From NCBI GenBank assembly GCA_029263945.1, contig JARIDM010000020.1:1-42694 (forward strand): 42,694 bases of DNA, given 5' to 3'. The position numbers were made by a program, and so were the translations under genes. The notes beneath the pieces are model-generated. The model was not told the origin of the DNA and did not search any database. It worked only from the letters and a program-made list of their open reading frames with translations. Source of the stretch: Sporosarcina sp. GTDB taxonomy: Bacteria > Bacillota > Bacilli > Bacillales_A > Planococcaceae. Positions within the stretch are counted from its first letter, which is position 1. Every line of letters begins with the position of its first letter. Positions 24,245 through 33,879 of the stretch are shown in pieces.

Positions 24245-25630
24245 GTGAATGAACAGTTGTCAACAATCGCGACGTGGTTACAAGCCGACGGTCAGCATGT
24301 AGAAAAAGTAATGGTAAACGGGGCTTCTATTGATTCTCGTACTGTGAGAAATGGGGATTTATTCATCCCGTTTCGCGGTGAGCAAGTAAATGGTCACCAA
24401 TACGTCGAAGGGGCAATTGCGAAAGGAGCAGTTGCTTCGCTTTGGCTAAAGGATGAACCAAATCCACCAAAGAACATCCCTTTGATTTTTGTTGAGGATG
24501 CGGAACATGCACTACAAGAACTGGCCCGTGTTTATCGTCAACAATTAACATGTAAAGTCATTGGCATCACTGGATCTAATGGCAAAACATCTACAAAGGA
24601 TTTAGTCGCAAGTGTGTTATCACCTTATTACAATGTGAAAAAGACGGAAGGGAACTTTAACAACGAACTGGGTCTCCCCCTAACGATCTTATCACTGGAT
24701 GCAGACACTGAATTTGCGGTCCTTGAAATGGGGATGAGTGACTTCGGTGAGATCTCATTCCTGTCGAATTTAGCGAAACCAGATTACGCGATCATTACAA
24801 ATATCGGGGAAGCGCATATGCAAGACCTTGGTTCGCGCGCGGGCATTGCAAAAGCAAAGTTTGAGATCATTGACGGACTAACGGAAAACGGGAAATTCTT
24901 CTTCGATGGAGATGAACCGTTATTACGCAATTTAACGAGCGCTAAAAAGACAATTTCAATGACTTCCTTTGGCTACGGAGAAGAGAACGACTTAGCGCTA
25001 GGGCATGTTACGTCAACAGATGTAGGGAGCGAATTTACTGTACACGGAATTTTGGATGGAACGTTTACGATTCCTGTATACGGTGCGCATCAAGTGAAAA
25101 ATACGTTAGCTGCAATTTTAATTGCACGTGAAGCAAATCTTTCGGTAGCTCAGATTGAGCAGGCACTTAAAACAACAGCGTTGACAGACATGCGTATGCA
25201 ACCAATCTACGCAAGTAATGAAGCGTTGTTTATTAATGATGCATACAATGCAGCACCGACCTCTATGCGTGCTGCATTAACATTTATCGGGGAGACGCAG
25301 CTTCGAAACCAAAAGTGGGTCGTTCTTGGGGATATGCTTGAATTAGGCAACGAAGAACAAAAGTACCACGAAGCGCTTGCAGACCAACTCGTGACCATGA
25401 AGTTAAGTGGAATCTGTCTCTATGGTCCTCGTATGAAATGGCTCTACGATGCTTTAAAGAAACGCGACACGGATGTACGTCTTCTTTGGACGGAATTAGA
25501 CTATGAAATGATTCGAGACGTCTTACAAAAAGAAACGAATGCCGAATCCGTGATCTTGATAAAAGGTTCAAGAGGAATGAAATTAGAGCGAGTGATTGAA
25601 CTTGTAGGGCAGAAGGACGTACATGCATGA
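24245..25630 (+). CDS. murF: UDP-MurNAc-tripeptide--D-Ala-D-Ala ligase MurF
   Basis: The 461-residue Mur ligase has an N-terminal domain (SIDSRTVRNGDLFIPFRG), a central ATPase domain with P-loop GITGSNGKTSTKD and NIGEAHMQDLGSRAGIAKAK, and a C-terminal domain (FINDAYNAAPTSMRAAL; VVLGDMLELGNEE). It adds D-Ala-D-Ala to the UDP-MurNAc-tripeptide in the cytoplasm. The start is GTG behind GAGGTAATTTGAA. It follows ddl directly and overlaps the esterase gene by ATGA, so the three form an operon. Confidence 0.95.
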   Translation: MNEQLSTIATWLQADGQHVEKVMVNGASIDSRTVRNGDLFIPFRGEQVNGHQYVEGAIAKGAVASLWLKDEPNPPKNIPLIFVEDAEHALQELARVYRQQLTCKVIGITGSNGKTSTKDLVASVLSPYYNVKKTEGNFNNELGLPLTILSLDADTEFAVLEMGMSDFGEISFLSNLAKPDYAIITNIGEAHMQDLGSRAGIAKAKFEIIDGLTENGKFFFDGDEPLLRNLTSAKKTISMTSFGYGEENDLALGHVTSTDVGSEFTVHGILDGTFTIPVYGAHQVKNTLAAILIAREANLSVAQIEQALKTTALTDMRMQPIYASNEALFINDAYNAAPTSMRAALTFIGETQLRNQKWVVLGDMLELGNEEQKYHEALADQLVTMKLSGICLYGPRMKWLYDALKKRDTDVRLLWTELDYEMIRDVLQKETNAESVILIKGSRGMKLERVIELVGQKDVHA

Positions 25631-26322
25631 AAACAGGTGTATTATTTATTCACGGATTTACTGGCGGAACGTATGAAGTGCAGCCGTTTATTACGTATGT
25701 GAAAAAGCATACGGATTGGTCTGTAGAAGTTCCGACGTTGCCTGGACATGGGGTGACGCTGAATTTGGCTAATACTTCTGCAGAATCCTGGATGATGGAA
25801 GCAGAATTGGCCTTAAAAAAGTTAAGCAATAGAGTAGATCGGGTCATCGTTGTCGGATTTTCGATGGGTGGCCTTATTGCGATGTACCTATCCCTTCGTT
25901 ATCGAGTCGATAAACTGATCCTACTGAGCGCTGCGGCTAAATACATAAGCCCGCGTATTTTACTAGAAGATGTTCGCATCATTTTAACAGAATCCATTAC
26001 AAAAAAATACACAGCGAACACCTTTTATCATCTATTCGATTATAAATTAACGCACACGCCGATTCGGGCAACGTTTGAGTTTTTGAAAGTCGTGAAAATG
26101 GTGCAACCTTATTATGGGTTAATCGATACACCCGTCTGTATTGTTCAAGGTGAAAAAGACGGCATCGTTCCTTTTTCAACGGCACATCATTTATGTGAGA
26201 TGCTTGGGTCAGAAGAGAAGTTACTTGTGACCTCACCGTCTGGAAAGCACCACATTTGTTACAGCAATGATGCTGAAGTTTGGTTTGAACAAGTACTGGA
26301 ATTTATGCAAAAGGCCGGTTAG
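25627..26322 (+). CDS. Alpha/beta-hydrolase, carboxylesterase type
   Basis: The 231-residue alpha/beta hydrolase resembles Bacillus Est30-type carboxylesterases. Oxyanion region IHGFTGGTYE, nucleophile elbow GFSMGG with Ser79, acid Asp178 in GEKDGIVP and base His208 in SGKHHIC form a complete catalytic triad. A cap of about 60 residues (about 110-160) is helical. It probably cleaves short-chain esters or lysolipids; the true substrate is unknown. It overlaps murF by 4 nt (ATGA), so translation is coupled. No link to wall synthesis is implied. Confidence 0.85.
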   Translation: MKTGVLFIHGFTGGTYEVQPFITYVKKHTDWSVEVPTLPGHGVTLNLANTSAESWMMEAELALKKLSNRVDRVIVVGFSMGGLIAMYLSLRYRVDKLILLSAAAKYISPRILLEDVRIILTESITKKYTANTFYHLFDYKLTHTPIRATFEFLKVVKMVQPYYGLIDTPVCIVQGEKDGIVPFSTAHHLCEMLGSEEKLLVTSPSGKHHICYSNDAEVWFEQVLEFMQKAG

Positions 26323-26422
26323 TTTTGTATGAAACGGTTCATGGGAAGTACTTGGACAATATATGCTGTTGTCCTTTTACATGACATTAATTTAAAATGA
26401 CTGGATTACTTATGCACTTTAA

Positions 26423-26451
26423 TTGCAGAAGTGAAATCCGCATGGTATAAT
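26423..26451 (+). promoter_or_regulatory. Sigma-A promoter of cshA
   Basis: TTGCAG (26423-26428), 17-nt spacer, TATAAT (26446-26451) with an extended TGG before the -10 box. It would start transcripts at about 26458, leaving a leader of about 290 nt before the cshA start. Confidence 0.75.
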
Positions 26452-26479
26452 TTAATGAGCATTGGATACATTTCACGGG

Positions 26480-26512
26480 ACTCTTCACTTTAAAGAAGAG
26501 TACTTTTTTTTG
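26480..26512 (+). terminator. Attenuator-like terminator in the cshA leader
   Basis: ACTCTTC (26480-26486) pairs with GAAGAGT (26495-26501), loop of 8 nt, then AC and eight T. It lies only about 22 nt after the expected transcription start, so it would end most transcripts as RNAs of about 55 nt unless prevented from folding. Further on, two mutually exclusive hairpins share 26547-26551 (ACGAAC/GTTCGT at 26537-26552 and GGTTCG/CGAACC at 26546-26562). The rest of 26323-26747 holds no credible gene. Confidence 0.7.
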
Positions 26513-26747
26513 AATAAAACGGTTTGTTCATTTTTTACGAACTTAGGTTCGTCGGTCGAACCGCTCGGCAAGGACTAGGCTTTCCCTTTCAACTATCACC
26601 TCTTGAAAATACATTTACACCAACCTTATCTACTAGAGGATGTAAAATATCGGAAACGTTCCCTTTACACGACAGGCTCGAATTTGCCGCGCTTTCATTT
26701 GCAAATGTAACCAATTGTCAAATGAATAAAAAGGAGATTGAAAAATT

Positions 26748-28253
26748 TTGACGAAATTTTCAGAGTTAAATATTAGCGAATCAACACAACGTGCTTTAAG
26801 TAAGATGGGATTTGAAGAGGCAACACCAATCCAAGAAGGAACAATTAAATTTGGTTTGGAAGGTCGCGACATCATCGGACAAGCACAAACAGGTACGGGT
26901 AAGACAACTGCATTTGGTGTGCCAATTATCGAGAAAATAAACACACAGAATCGTGCCATTCAAGCGCTGGTTATTGCACCAACACGTGAATTAGCGATTC
27001 AAGTATCAGAAGAAATTTACAGAATTGGTAATGATAAACGTGCTAAAGTTTTATCTGTTTATGGTGGACAGGAAATTGGCAGACAAATACGTGCACTACG
27101 CAACAATCCACAAATTATCGTAGGTACGCCAGGACGACTGTTGGACCACATTAAACGTAAAACAATTAAACTTGACCAAGTGCAAACGCTTGTCCTAGAT
27201 GAAGCTGACGAAATGTTAAACATGGGCTTCATTGAAGATATCAATGCAATTATGGCAAGTGTGCCACCGGAGCGTCAGACATTGTTATTCTCTGCAACAA
27301 TGCCAGCACCAATCCGTAAAATTGCAGAAACATTCATGAAAGAGCCTGAAATCGTGAAGATTAAGTCTAAAGCGATGACAGTTGAGAATATCGAACAATT
27401 CTTCGTTAAAGCACAAGAACGTGAAAAGTTCGATATCCTATCTCGTATTTTAAACGTACACCAACCAGAACTTGCGATTATTTTTGGTCGGACAAAGCGT
27501 CGTGTAGACGAGTTGTCTCACGCGTTAACAATTCGTGGATACCTTGCAGAAGGGATTCACGGTGACTTAACACAAGCGAAACGTATGTCAGTGCTTCGTC
27601 AGTTTAAAGAAGGTAAAATTGACATTCTCGTTGCGACTGATGTTGCAGCTCGTGGATTAGATATTTCAGGCGTTACGCATGTTTACAACTTTGATATTCC
27701 ACAAGATCCAGAAAGCTATGTTCACCGTATTGGACGAACAGGTCGAGCTGGAAAAAATGGTACAGCGATTACTTTTGTGACGCCGCGTGAGATGGGTTAT
27801 TTACGTATCGTAGAAGAAACAACTAAACAGCGCATGACTCCATTAGTTCCGCCATCAACTGATGAGGCACTTATAGGGCAGCAACGTTTAGCGCTTGAGC
27901 AGTTAACGGAAATTGTTAAGAAAAATGAATTAAACGATTATACAAAATTGGCAGCAGAAATGCTTGAAGAGTTTGATGCAATGGACGTAGTTGCAGCGGC
28001 ACTTAAGACATTGACGCGTGAGCCAAGTGATACGCCAGTTAAAATTACTGAAGAACGTCCACTTCCTTCAAGAGGTGGCGGTGGTCGTGGTGGCAACCGT
28101 GGCGGTGGAAATCGTGGCAGTGGTCGTCCATTCCGTGGCGGCGGTAGTCGTGGTGGTAGTGGCGGCGGCAGTCGTAGTGGTGGATCACGTCGCCGTGAAG
28201 GCGGCAGCAACCGTGGACCAAGTCGTTCACGTAGCCAATCAGATAAAAAATAA
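26748..28253 (+). CDS. cshA: DEAD-box RNA helicase CshA
   Basis: The 501-residue helicase has the Q motif [12 protein letters not shown], motif I AQTGTGKT (Lys52), Ia PTRELA, II DEAD (151-154), III SAT, and the C-terminal RecA motifs TDVAARGLD and [10 protein letters not shown]. The dimerisation-type region follows, then a Gly/Arg/Ser-rich RGG tail (about 440-501) for RNA binding. CshA acts in mRNA decay with the RNA degradosome and in cold adaptation and ribosome assembly. The start is TTG behind AAAAAGGAG. Order murF-cshA-ydbS-ydbT is that of B. subtilis. Expression may be controlled through the long leader. Confidence 0.94.
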   Translation: MTKFSELNISESTQRALSKMGFEEATPIQEGTIKFGLEGRDIIGQAQTGTGKTTAFGVPIIEKINTQNRAIQALVIAPTRELAIQVSEEIYRIGNDKRAKVLSVYGGQEIGRQIRALRNNPQIIVGTPGRLLDHIKRKTIKLDQVQTLVLDEADEMLNMGFIEDINAIMASVPPERQTLLFSATMPAPIRKIAETFMKEPEIVKIKSKAMTVENIEQFFVKAQEREKFDILSRILNVHQPELAIIFGRTKRRVDELSHALTIRGYLAEGIHGDLTQAKRMSVLRQFKEGKIDILVATDVAARGLDISGVTHVYNFDIPQDPESYVHRIGRTGRAGKNGTAITFVTPREMGYLRIVEETTKQRMTPLVPPSTDEALIGQQRLALEQLTEIVKKNELNDYTKLAAEMLEEFDAMDVVAAALKTLTREPSDTPVKITEERPLPSRGGGGRGGNRGGGNRGSGRPFRGGGSRGGSGGGSRSGGSRRREGGSNRGPSRSRSQSDKK

Positions 28254-28269
28254 CACATTCGTATATACT

Positions 28270-28306
28270 AACCGAGAATCGCGTCATGCGTATTCTCGGT
28301 TTTTTA
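28270..28306 (+). terminator. Intrinsic terminator after cshA
   Basis: ACCGAGAAT (28271-28279) pairs with ATTCTCGGT (28292-28300), then a T-run. Confidence 0.85.
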
Positions 28307-28375
28307 TCTTTTAACGAAACATTTATATGAGCTTATCGTATAGACTATAGAAGAGACGGAAGGAGGCAGTTTAAG

Positions 28376-28855
28376 TTGAGAAAAGAACCGATTAACCGAA
28401 TTTCTAAAAAGGGCCTACGCGTCTGGAGATTGTATGGCATTATACAGACAACGCTTCTTTTACTTTTAGCGATCGCAGCTGGTATTTTAACCTACATATT
28501 TGAAGGACCTTGGTGGATCTATATCGTGGCAGTCTGTGTTGTGAGTGCCTACGGTTACGTATTTATATATCTCTATCCTAAAGTTAAATGGTTGCGATGG
28601 CGTTATGAAGTGCGCGCGTCTGAGATAGAATTACAATATGGCGTGTTTATTGTAAAACGGACGTTAATTCCGATGGTACGCGTTCAACATGTAGATACGT
28701 CACAAGGGCCTATTCTACGAAAGTATAATTTAGCAGGGATCACAATTTCAACGGCTGCAACAAATCATGAAATTCCAGCACTTGTGTTAGAAGAGGCAGA
28801 TGAACTCCGAAGTCGGATTTCTACACTTGCGAGGGTGGCGGATGATGATGTCTAA
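28376..28855 (+). CDS. ydbS: Bacterial PH-domain membrane protein (YdbS)
   Basis: The 159-residue product has two membrane helices (about 18-42, 44-65) followed by one bacterial PH (bPH2, DUF304-type) domain: YEVRASEIELQYGVFIVKRT, then IPMVRVQHVDTSQGPILRKY and the ITISTAATNHEIPAL strand pair. Function in bacilli is poorly known; YdbST has been linked to resistance to a membrane-active bacteriocin (amylocyclicin) in B. subtilis. The start is TTG behind GGAGG. The 3' end overlaps ydbT by 14 nt, showing a coupled pair. Confidence 0.85.
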   Translation: MRKEPINRISKKGLRVWRLYGIIQTTLLLLLAIAAGILTYIFEGPWWIYIVAVCVVSAYGYVFIYLYPKVKWLRWRYEVRASEIELQYGVFIVKRTLIPMVRVQHVDTSQGPILRKYNLAGITISTAATNHEIPALVLEEADELRSRISTLARVADDDV

Positions 28856-30341
28856 TCCAGAACGTTATAAATTACATTGGGTGACGGCAATTTTATCCGT
28901 TTTGAAAACGATAAAAGAAATGATTGTCCCCATCCTATTGCTTATTTTTGCAAATGGGTTCAATAATACGGGGAAATGGTATTTAGATTATTTGACGTTC
29001 ATTATTTTTGGTGTAACACTGCTCTTATTTTTTGTCATCGGGATTATTCGTTGGCGCCGCTTTGTCTATTGGTTTGAAGAAAATGAACTTAGAATCGAGT
29101 CAGGCTTATTTGTCAAAAAGAAAAGATATATTCCTTTTGACCGAATTCAAAGTCTGGATTATACGGAAAGTATATTACATCGTCCTTTTCAATTAGTGAA
29201 AGTGAACATCGAAACAGCAGGGGGTTCAGCGTCTTTAAAATCAGAGGCTGAGTTAACCGCCATTACAACAGTGGCTGCAAATCGCATTGAGCATGAATTA
29301 GCAGAAGCGAAAAAAAGAAAAGTTTCTAAAGACGTTGAACTTGAGGGAATCGAAGAAACTACGGAAGAATTAGAAGTGCCTGAAGCACAACAAGTGTTTA
29401 AGTTGTCGATGAAAGATTTACTTCTCCTTGCGACGACTTCTGGTGGGATTGGTCTAATTTTATCGGGAGGATTGCTATTTATCAGTCAGTTTGCTGATTT
29501 ATTGCCGTTGGATTGGATGTATGAAGAGCTGACAGGTTTTGTTAAGCTAGGCGTTTTAGTTATAGGGATCGTGGTCTTGTTAGGACTTCTCTTTGTGTGG
29601 GGGATATCCGTTGTGATGACTTTTTTATCGTATTATAACTTCACGGTGTTTATTGATAAGGAAGACGTTGTAATTACGAGAGGCCTCCTAGAGAAGAAGC
29701 GTGCAACGGTTCCTTTAAACCGCGTCCAAAGTGTCCGTATTGTTGAAAATCCTATGCGGCAACTCTTTGGTTATGCGAAAGTAGTCATTGATAATGCAGG
29801 TGGTGGGTTAGGGGAAGGCGCAAAGATTAACTTATTTCCCATAGTTAAAAAAACGGATATTAATGAGCCGTTAAAAGCATTATTTCCAGACTTATGCTTG
29901 GAAGAACCGAAGCGAAAACTACCATTACGCGGAAGGCGTTTCTTTTACAGAATCGACTTTTTCTGGATGATTCCAGTCGTTGGTACCCTAACTTATTTTT
30001 TCTTCCCCTATGGTCTATTGTCGGTGCTGCTTATCCCAATCATTATTCTATTGGGATTATGGCAACACAGGTCGGCAGCCTATGAAATTGGAGGAAATCA
30101 GTTAACGATGCGCTTTAGAGGAATTAGTCTTCAAACGGCTTATTTGATGAGAAAAAGGGTTCAGTCAATGGAAATCAAACAAAACTATTTTCATAGAAGG
30201 AAAAAAGTGGCCACAGTTTCTGTCGCGGTGAAATCTGGTATGGGTGCTTTTTATGCACAGGTGAATCATATGGAGGAAACAGAAGCAAATCGATTGCTCG
30301 ATTGGTATAAGCCTACGAAGAAAAAAGAAGTCGAACCTTAA
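28842..30341 (+). CDS. ydbT: Multi-PH-domain membrane protein (YdbT)
   Basis: The product, about 499 residues, has three bPH2 domains separated by pairs of membrane helices: domain 1 about 80-145 (ENELRIESGLFVKKKRYIPF, RIQSLDYTES), domain 2 about 275-350 (DVVITRGLLEKKRATVPLNR, VQSVRIVENP), domain 3 about 410-495 (LTMRFRGISLQTAYLMRKR, VQSMEIKQN). An acidic linker (about 155-190) follows domain 1. It is the partner of YdbS. Three ATG codons in a row (28842, 28845, 28848) are possible starts; the first stands 7 nt after GAGG and is used. A terminator follows. Confidence 0.85.
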   Translation: MMMSNPERYKLHWVTAILSVLKTIKEMIVPILLLIFANGFNNTGKWYLDYLTFIIFGVTLLLFFVIGIIRWRRFVYWFEENELRIESGLFVKKKRYIPFDRIQSLDYTESILHRPFQLVKVNIETAGGSASLKSEAELTAITTVAANRIEHELAEAKKRKVSKDVELEGIEETTEELEVPEAQQVFKLSMKDLLLLATTSGGIGLILSGGLLFISQFADLLPLDWMYEELTGFVKLGVLVIGIVVLLGLLFVWGISVVMTFLSYYNFTVFIDKEDVVITRGLLEKKRATVPLNRVQSVRIVENPMRQLFGYAKVVIDNAGGGLGEGAKINLFPIVKKTDINEPLKALFPDLCLEEPKRKLPLRGRRFFYRIDFFWMIPVVGTLTYFFFPYGLLSVLLIPIIILLGLWQHRSAAYEIGGNQLTMRFRGISLQTAYLMRKRVQSMEIKQNYFHRRKKVATVSVAVKSGMGAFYAQVNHMEETEANRLLDWYKPTKKKEVEP

Positions 30342-30342
30342 A

Positions 30343-30389
30343 AAAAGCAACCCGCATGGAAACAATCTTCCTCACGGGTTGCTTATATT
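30343..30389. terminator. Bidirectional terminator between ydbT and the rhomboid gene
   Basis: AAGCAACCCG pairs with CGGGTTGCTT, A-run on the left, T-rich right flank; lies between converging genes. Confidence 0.8.
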
Positions 30390-31004
30390 TTAAGATCTGC
30401 GAGATTTTTGCCAACTCAGAATACGTTTAGGATGGAAATAGCTCAGACCAATTAAGAATCCAACGATAAGTCCCCCAATATGTCCAGTCGCGTTAATGTT
30501 TGGTTGAATAAAAGTCATCACAACGCTGATTAGAATAATCGGTAAAATCATTTGGCGAAGTTCGGGCATGCTTTTCTTCGTATAATAGACAAGGGCTCCA
30601 TAAGCACCGAATAATCCGAAGATGGCACCACTTGCTCCAACGTGTGCATAATCTAATCCGTGTAAAAAGTAAGTTGCGACATTCGCGAAAATCCCAGATA
30701 GTAAATAAAGAGTTGTAAAGCGCATTTTACCAATAATTTTCTCGAGTTCTGGCCCAAATACGAACAGGCAAAACATATTAAATAGAATATGCATAAAACC
30801 AGCATGTAGGAACATGGGGGTGAAAAATCGCCACCACTCCCCGTTTGCAATGGAGTAGTTAAATCCAATCCCGGCATTCATGATTCTGTTACCGAAGTCT
30901 GGTAGTAGGGTTAATAGATAGATCCCGATATTCAGTGTAAGTAAAACTGAGATAACTGGATAAAATCTAATGTATTCGGAAAAGCTTTCTCTACGGGTAA
31001 ACAT
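30390..31004 (-). CDS. ydcA: Rhomboid-family intramembrane serine protease
   Basis: The 204-residue product has six membrane helices, the minimal rhomboid core. The catalytic dyad is present: Ser125 in VGASGAIFGLFGA and His175 in NATGHIGGLIVGF. WWRFFTPMFLHAGFMHILFN supplies the L1 loop and the conserved His/Asn of helix 2. It cleaves membrane proteins within the bilayer; substrates unknown. The start at 31004 has GAGGTGAG on the minus strand. In B. subtilis a rhomboid gene (ydcA) also sits between ydbT and acpS. Confidence 0.9.
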   Translation of the reverse strand: MFTRRESFSEYIRFYPVISVLLTLNIGIYLLTLLPDFGNRIMNAGIGFNYSIANGEWWRFFTPMFLHAGFMHILFNMFCLFVFGPELEKIIGKMRFTTLYLLSGIFANVATYFLHGLDYAHVGASGAIFGLFGAYGALVYYTKKSMPELRQMILPIILISVVMTFIQPNINATGHIGGLIVGFLIGLSYFHPKRILSWQKSRRS

Positions 31005-31070
31005 TTTCTCACCTCAATCTGTCAGTTCATTATACATATTTTTAACGTAAAAAGGGAAGGAGATGTATTC

Positions 31071-31424
31071 GTGATAACTGGAATTGGTTTAGATATTGTG
31101 GAATTAGATCGTATTGAAAAACTTAACGCAAGGTCAGAAAAGTTTCGTACCCGCGTATTAACCGCTGCCGAACGAACGATTTATGATTCGCTTATCAATC
31201 ACCGTCAAGTTGAATTTCTAGCAGGTCGTTTTGCGGCTAAAGAAGCCTTTGCTAAAGCCAAAGGGACAGGAATTGGTGCAGCGTGTAATTTTCTTGACAT
31301 CGAAATAATTCCAGACAAGCTTGGAAAACCTGAATTATACTTTAAGGACGAACTCGCTATAGGTTTTGTTTCAATCACACATACAAAAAATGTTGCGGCG
31401 GCTCAAGTAATCCTGCAAGCATAA
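31071..31424 (+). CDS. acpS: Holo-[acyl-carrier-protein] synthase
   Basis: The 117-residue product matches AcpS in length and motifs: GIGLDIVELDRIEKL at the N-terminus (the Mg-binding Asp), FLAGRFAAKEAFAKAKGTGIG with the second ligand Glu, and FVSITHTKNVAAAQVI. It transfers 4'-phosphopantetheine from CoA to acyl carrier protein for fatty acid synthesis. The start is GTG behind AAGGAGATG. Divergent from the rhomboid gene and first of the acpS-ydcC-alr-ndo series. Confidence 0.95.
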   Translation: MITGIGLDIVELDRIEKLNARSEKFRTRVLTAAERTIYDSLINHRQVEFLAGRFAAKEAFAKAKGTGIGAACNFLDIEIIPDKLGKPELYFKDELAIGFVSITHTKNVAAAQVILQA

Positions 31425-31482
31425 ACTGCAAACCTACCTCATAAGATGTCGTACCCGATTGAAATGAGAAAGGATGAACAAT

Positions 31483-32535
31483 TTGCGAAGCCGAATATTA
31501 ATTCTCTTGTTAGTTGTAGTTGTGGTTGTCCTCGGAGCATGTGGAACACAGTCAAAAGAAGATGTCATGAAGAAATTAAGTGGAAAGTGGAATGATTCTA
31601 AAGGGTATGAGCTACAAGCAACGATGGAAATTAAAACAGGTGCAAAACCGAGAGTTTATGATGTGGAAGTTTGGCATACAAAGCCAGATTTTTATCGTGT
31701 GGATGTGACGCAAGAAGGTAGTAAAGATGCTCAAATGATTGTTCGGAATGAGGATGGCGTGTTCGTTGTTGCACCATCACTAGGCAAAACATATAAATTC
31801 CAAAGTGACTGGCCAGAACAGAACAGTCAGGCTTACTTAATAGGTGCATTGTCAGAAGACATTAAGAGTGACAAAGAGGCAACGATGACCGAAGAAGACA
31901 AAACGTATGTATTTACAACGGCCACACGAAACAATCATAAAAAAGTTCTGCCGACTCAAGAAATTCATATCGATAAAAAAACGTTGCTTCCAAAGCATGT
32001 CTCTATTTTAGATGAGCATAAAGAAGAACAAATCCGAATTACATTTACAAAAGTAACTTTAGGTACAGAAAGAAAAGCAGCAGATTATGCAGTGGAAGTT
32101 AATCAGGAAGAAAAAGCGGAAGAAAATTCAAGTGAAGAAGAAAGTGAAGAAACAGAAAAAGAATCAGATGGCGATGAAGCGGAAGAAAAAGATCAAACTG
32201 GATTTACGATTTACTATCCGACAGTTGAGTGGGAAGGCGTTACATTGTTAGAAGAAGAGACTGTGAAAACCGAAAATGGTCCGCGTTCATTTATGACTTT
32301 TGGAGACGGAAAATCTTATACAATCGTTCAGGAAAAGGCAATGCCATCTGAAAGTACAGTACCCGTTTCGATAGAAGGAGATCCTGTAGACCTTGGTTTC
32401 GCGATCGCTGCACTCACCGATAAATCAATCCGATGGGAAAGTGATGGGATTTCATTTTTCATCGCATCAGAAATGTTAACGCAAGATGAGATGATTGAAG
32501 TTGCGCTATCTATGTCGCCAAACGAACTAAAATAA
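31483..32535 (+). CDS. ydcC: LolA-like sporulation/outer-surface lipoprotein (YdcC)
   Basis: The product, 350 residues, is a lipoprotein with lipobox LGAC close after a long hydrophobic run. A LolA/GerS-like domain (about 28-200, WHTKPDFYRVDVTQEGSKD, MIVRNEDGVFVVAPSLGKTY) is followed by an acidic Glu-rich linker (about 200-235) and a second beta-rich part. The position between acpS and alr is that of B. subtilis YdcC. Function uncertain; LolA-fold lipoproteins of spore formers act in spore germination. TTG 31483, 8 nt after AAAGGA, is favoured; ATG 31474 overlaps that RBS. Confidence 0.8.
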   Translation: MRSRILILLLVVVVVVLGACGTQSKEDVMKKLSGKWNDSKGYELQATMEIKTGAKPRVYDVEVWHTKPDFYRVDVTQEGSKDAQMIVRNEDGVFVVAPSLGKTYKFQSDWPEQNSQAYLIGALSEDIKSDKEATMTEEDKTYVFTTATRNNHKKVLPTQEIHIDKKTLLPKHVSILDEHKEEQIRITFTKVTLGTERKAADYAVEVNQEEKAEENSSEEESEETEKESDGDEAEEKDQTGFTIYYPTVEWEGVTLLEEETVKTENGPRSFMTFGDGKSYTIVQEKAMPSESTVPVSIEGDPVDLGFAIAALTDKSIRWESDGISFFIASEMLTQDEMIEVALSMSPNELK

Positions 32536-32608
32536 ATTATTTAGTTGACGTGGGCTAAGGTCTAAAACGATAATAGAGAGTACTAGACCATAAAACGAGG
32601 GAATGACT

Positions 32609-33730
32609 ATGGAGCGTGCTGTCTGTTATCGGCCAACAAAAGCGAATATTAATGTGAAAGCCATTAAAGAAAACATCCGATCTTTACAGCGTTATTTGAA
32701 AAAAGAAACGGCGATTATTGCGGTTGTGAAGGCAAATGGCTATGGCCATGGTGACGTCGAAACTGCGCAAGCTGCATTTGAAACAGGGGCGATTATGGTA
32801 GCTGTTGCAACGCCTGATGAAGCAATCGCGTTACGGGATAAAGGCGTTAAGGGTGATATTCTTGTGATGGCACCTGTGCCATGCTCATTCGCAGAAGTTG
32901 CAGCAAGACTCAATATTACAGTGACCGTTGCGGATGATCAGTGGTTAAAAGATTTGTTAGAAATTCAAACGCAGTTTACGGCCGCGTTGAAGATTCACGT
33001 GAAAATTGATTGTGGTATGGGCAGAGTGGGCCTGCGTGATAAAAAAACATTACAAGCAATCCTCGACTTAATTGCACAGTCTAACAATATTCTATTAGAC
33101 GGGGTCTTTACACATTTCCCCTGTGCAGATCTCGATTGTCAGAAAACGACCCAGGAACAATATGATCTATTTAACGCATTTGTTAACTTATTACCGACTA
33201 AACCACGACTGGTCCATGCGGCGAATAGTGCAGCAGCCTTATTGTATCCAGAGATGGGATTGGATGCAGTCCGTTTTGGGATTGGGATGTATGGGATTGC
33301 ACCATCAGCGTATGTGGCAAAGAATTTACCTTTTAAACTTATGCGACCACTTCGCCTGGAAAGTGAATTAACCTATGTGAAAAAACTACCAAAAGGCAGC
33401 AGCATTAGCTATGGTGCTACGTATATCACCCCAGAGGACGAATGGATTGGTACGATTCCAATTGGCTACGCAGATGGGTTAAGACGAGATCTTCAAGGGC
33501 AAGAGGTTCTCATTGCTGGGGAACGGGTTCCAATCGTCGGGAAGATTTGCATGGATCAATGTATGGTTAAACTACCAAGGCAACTACCTGTAGGTGAGAA
33601 AGTAGTTTTAATTGGTACGCAAGGAAAAGCGGAAATTAGAGTAGAAGAATGGGCTGCTCGTTTGGAGACAATCCCTTATGAAATCGTCGTCTCCATCTCG
33701 AATCGTGTGCCTAGAATACATGTAAAATAA
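32609..33730 (+). CDS. alr: Alanine racemase
   Basis: The product has 373 residues with the PLP-binding Lys41 in VVKANGYGHGDV and the second catalytic base Tyr268 in SISYGATY. The barrel ends with EIVVSISNRVPRIHV. It interconverts L- and D-Ala for peptidoglycan, feeding ddl at 23.2 kb. ATG 32609, 8 nt after GAGG, is preferred; ATG 32603 almost touches the RBS. Order ydcC-alr-ndoAI is conserved with B. subtilis. Confidence 0.95.
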   Translation: MERAVCYRPTKANINVKAIKENIRSLQRYLKKETAIIAVVKANGYGHGDVETAQAAFETGAIMVAVATPDEAIALRDKGVKGDILVMAPVPCSFAEVAARLNITVTVADDQWLKDLLEIQTQFTAALKIHVKIDCGMGRVGLRDKKTLQAILDLIAQSNNILLDGVFTHFPCADLDCQKTTQEQYDLFNAFVNLLPTKPRLVHAANSAAALLYPEMGLDAVRFGIGMYGIAPSAYVAKNLPFKLMRPLRLESELTYVKKLPKGSSISYGATYITPEDEWIGTIPIGYADGLRRDLQGQEVLIAGERVPIVGKICMDQCMVKLPRQLPVGEKVVLIGTQGKAEIRVEEWAARLETIPYEIVVSISNRVPRIHVK

Positions 33731-33879
33731 CAAAATAATGAAGTGCTTTCGACAAAAAAATCACGCGCCTTGTAGAATCTTGTCAATCTAACTCTAACTA
33801 TGGCTTCTCAATGATAGCGAAAAGTGCTATAATAGAGATGTTGAAAAAAAGAGTGAGCGGGTTTGTTGGAGGTGCTGGA

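Noticed and set aside
26524-26751. 75-codon ORF in the cshA leader
   Set aside because: No RBS, low-complexity composition and it ends at the cshA start by chance; no family resemblance. Left as leader.
27938-28258. Pro/Arg-rich ORF antisense to the cshA tail
   Set aside because: Mirror image of the Gly-rich RGG codons; no RBS or promoter.
28018-28314. Val/Ala-rich ORF overlapping the cshA tail in another frame
   Set aside because: Frame-shifted reading of GGT/CGT-rich codons; no start signals.
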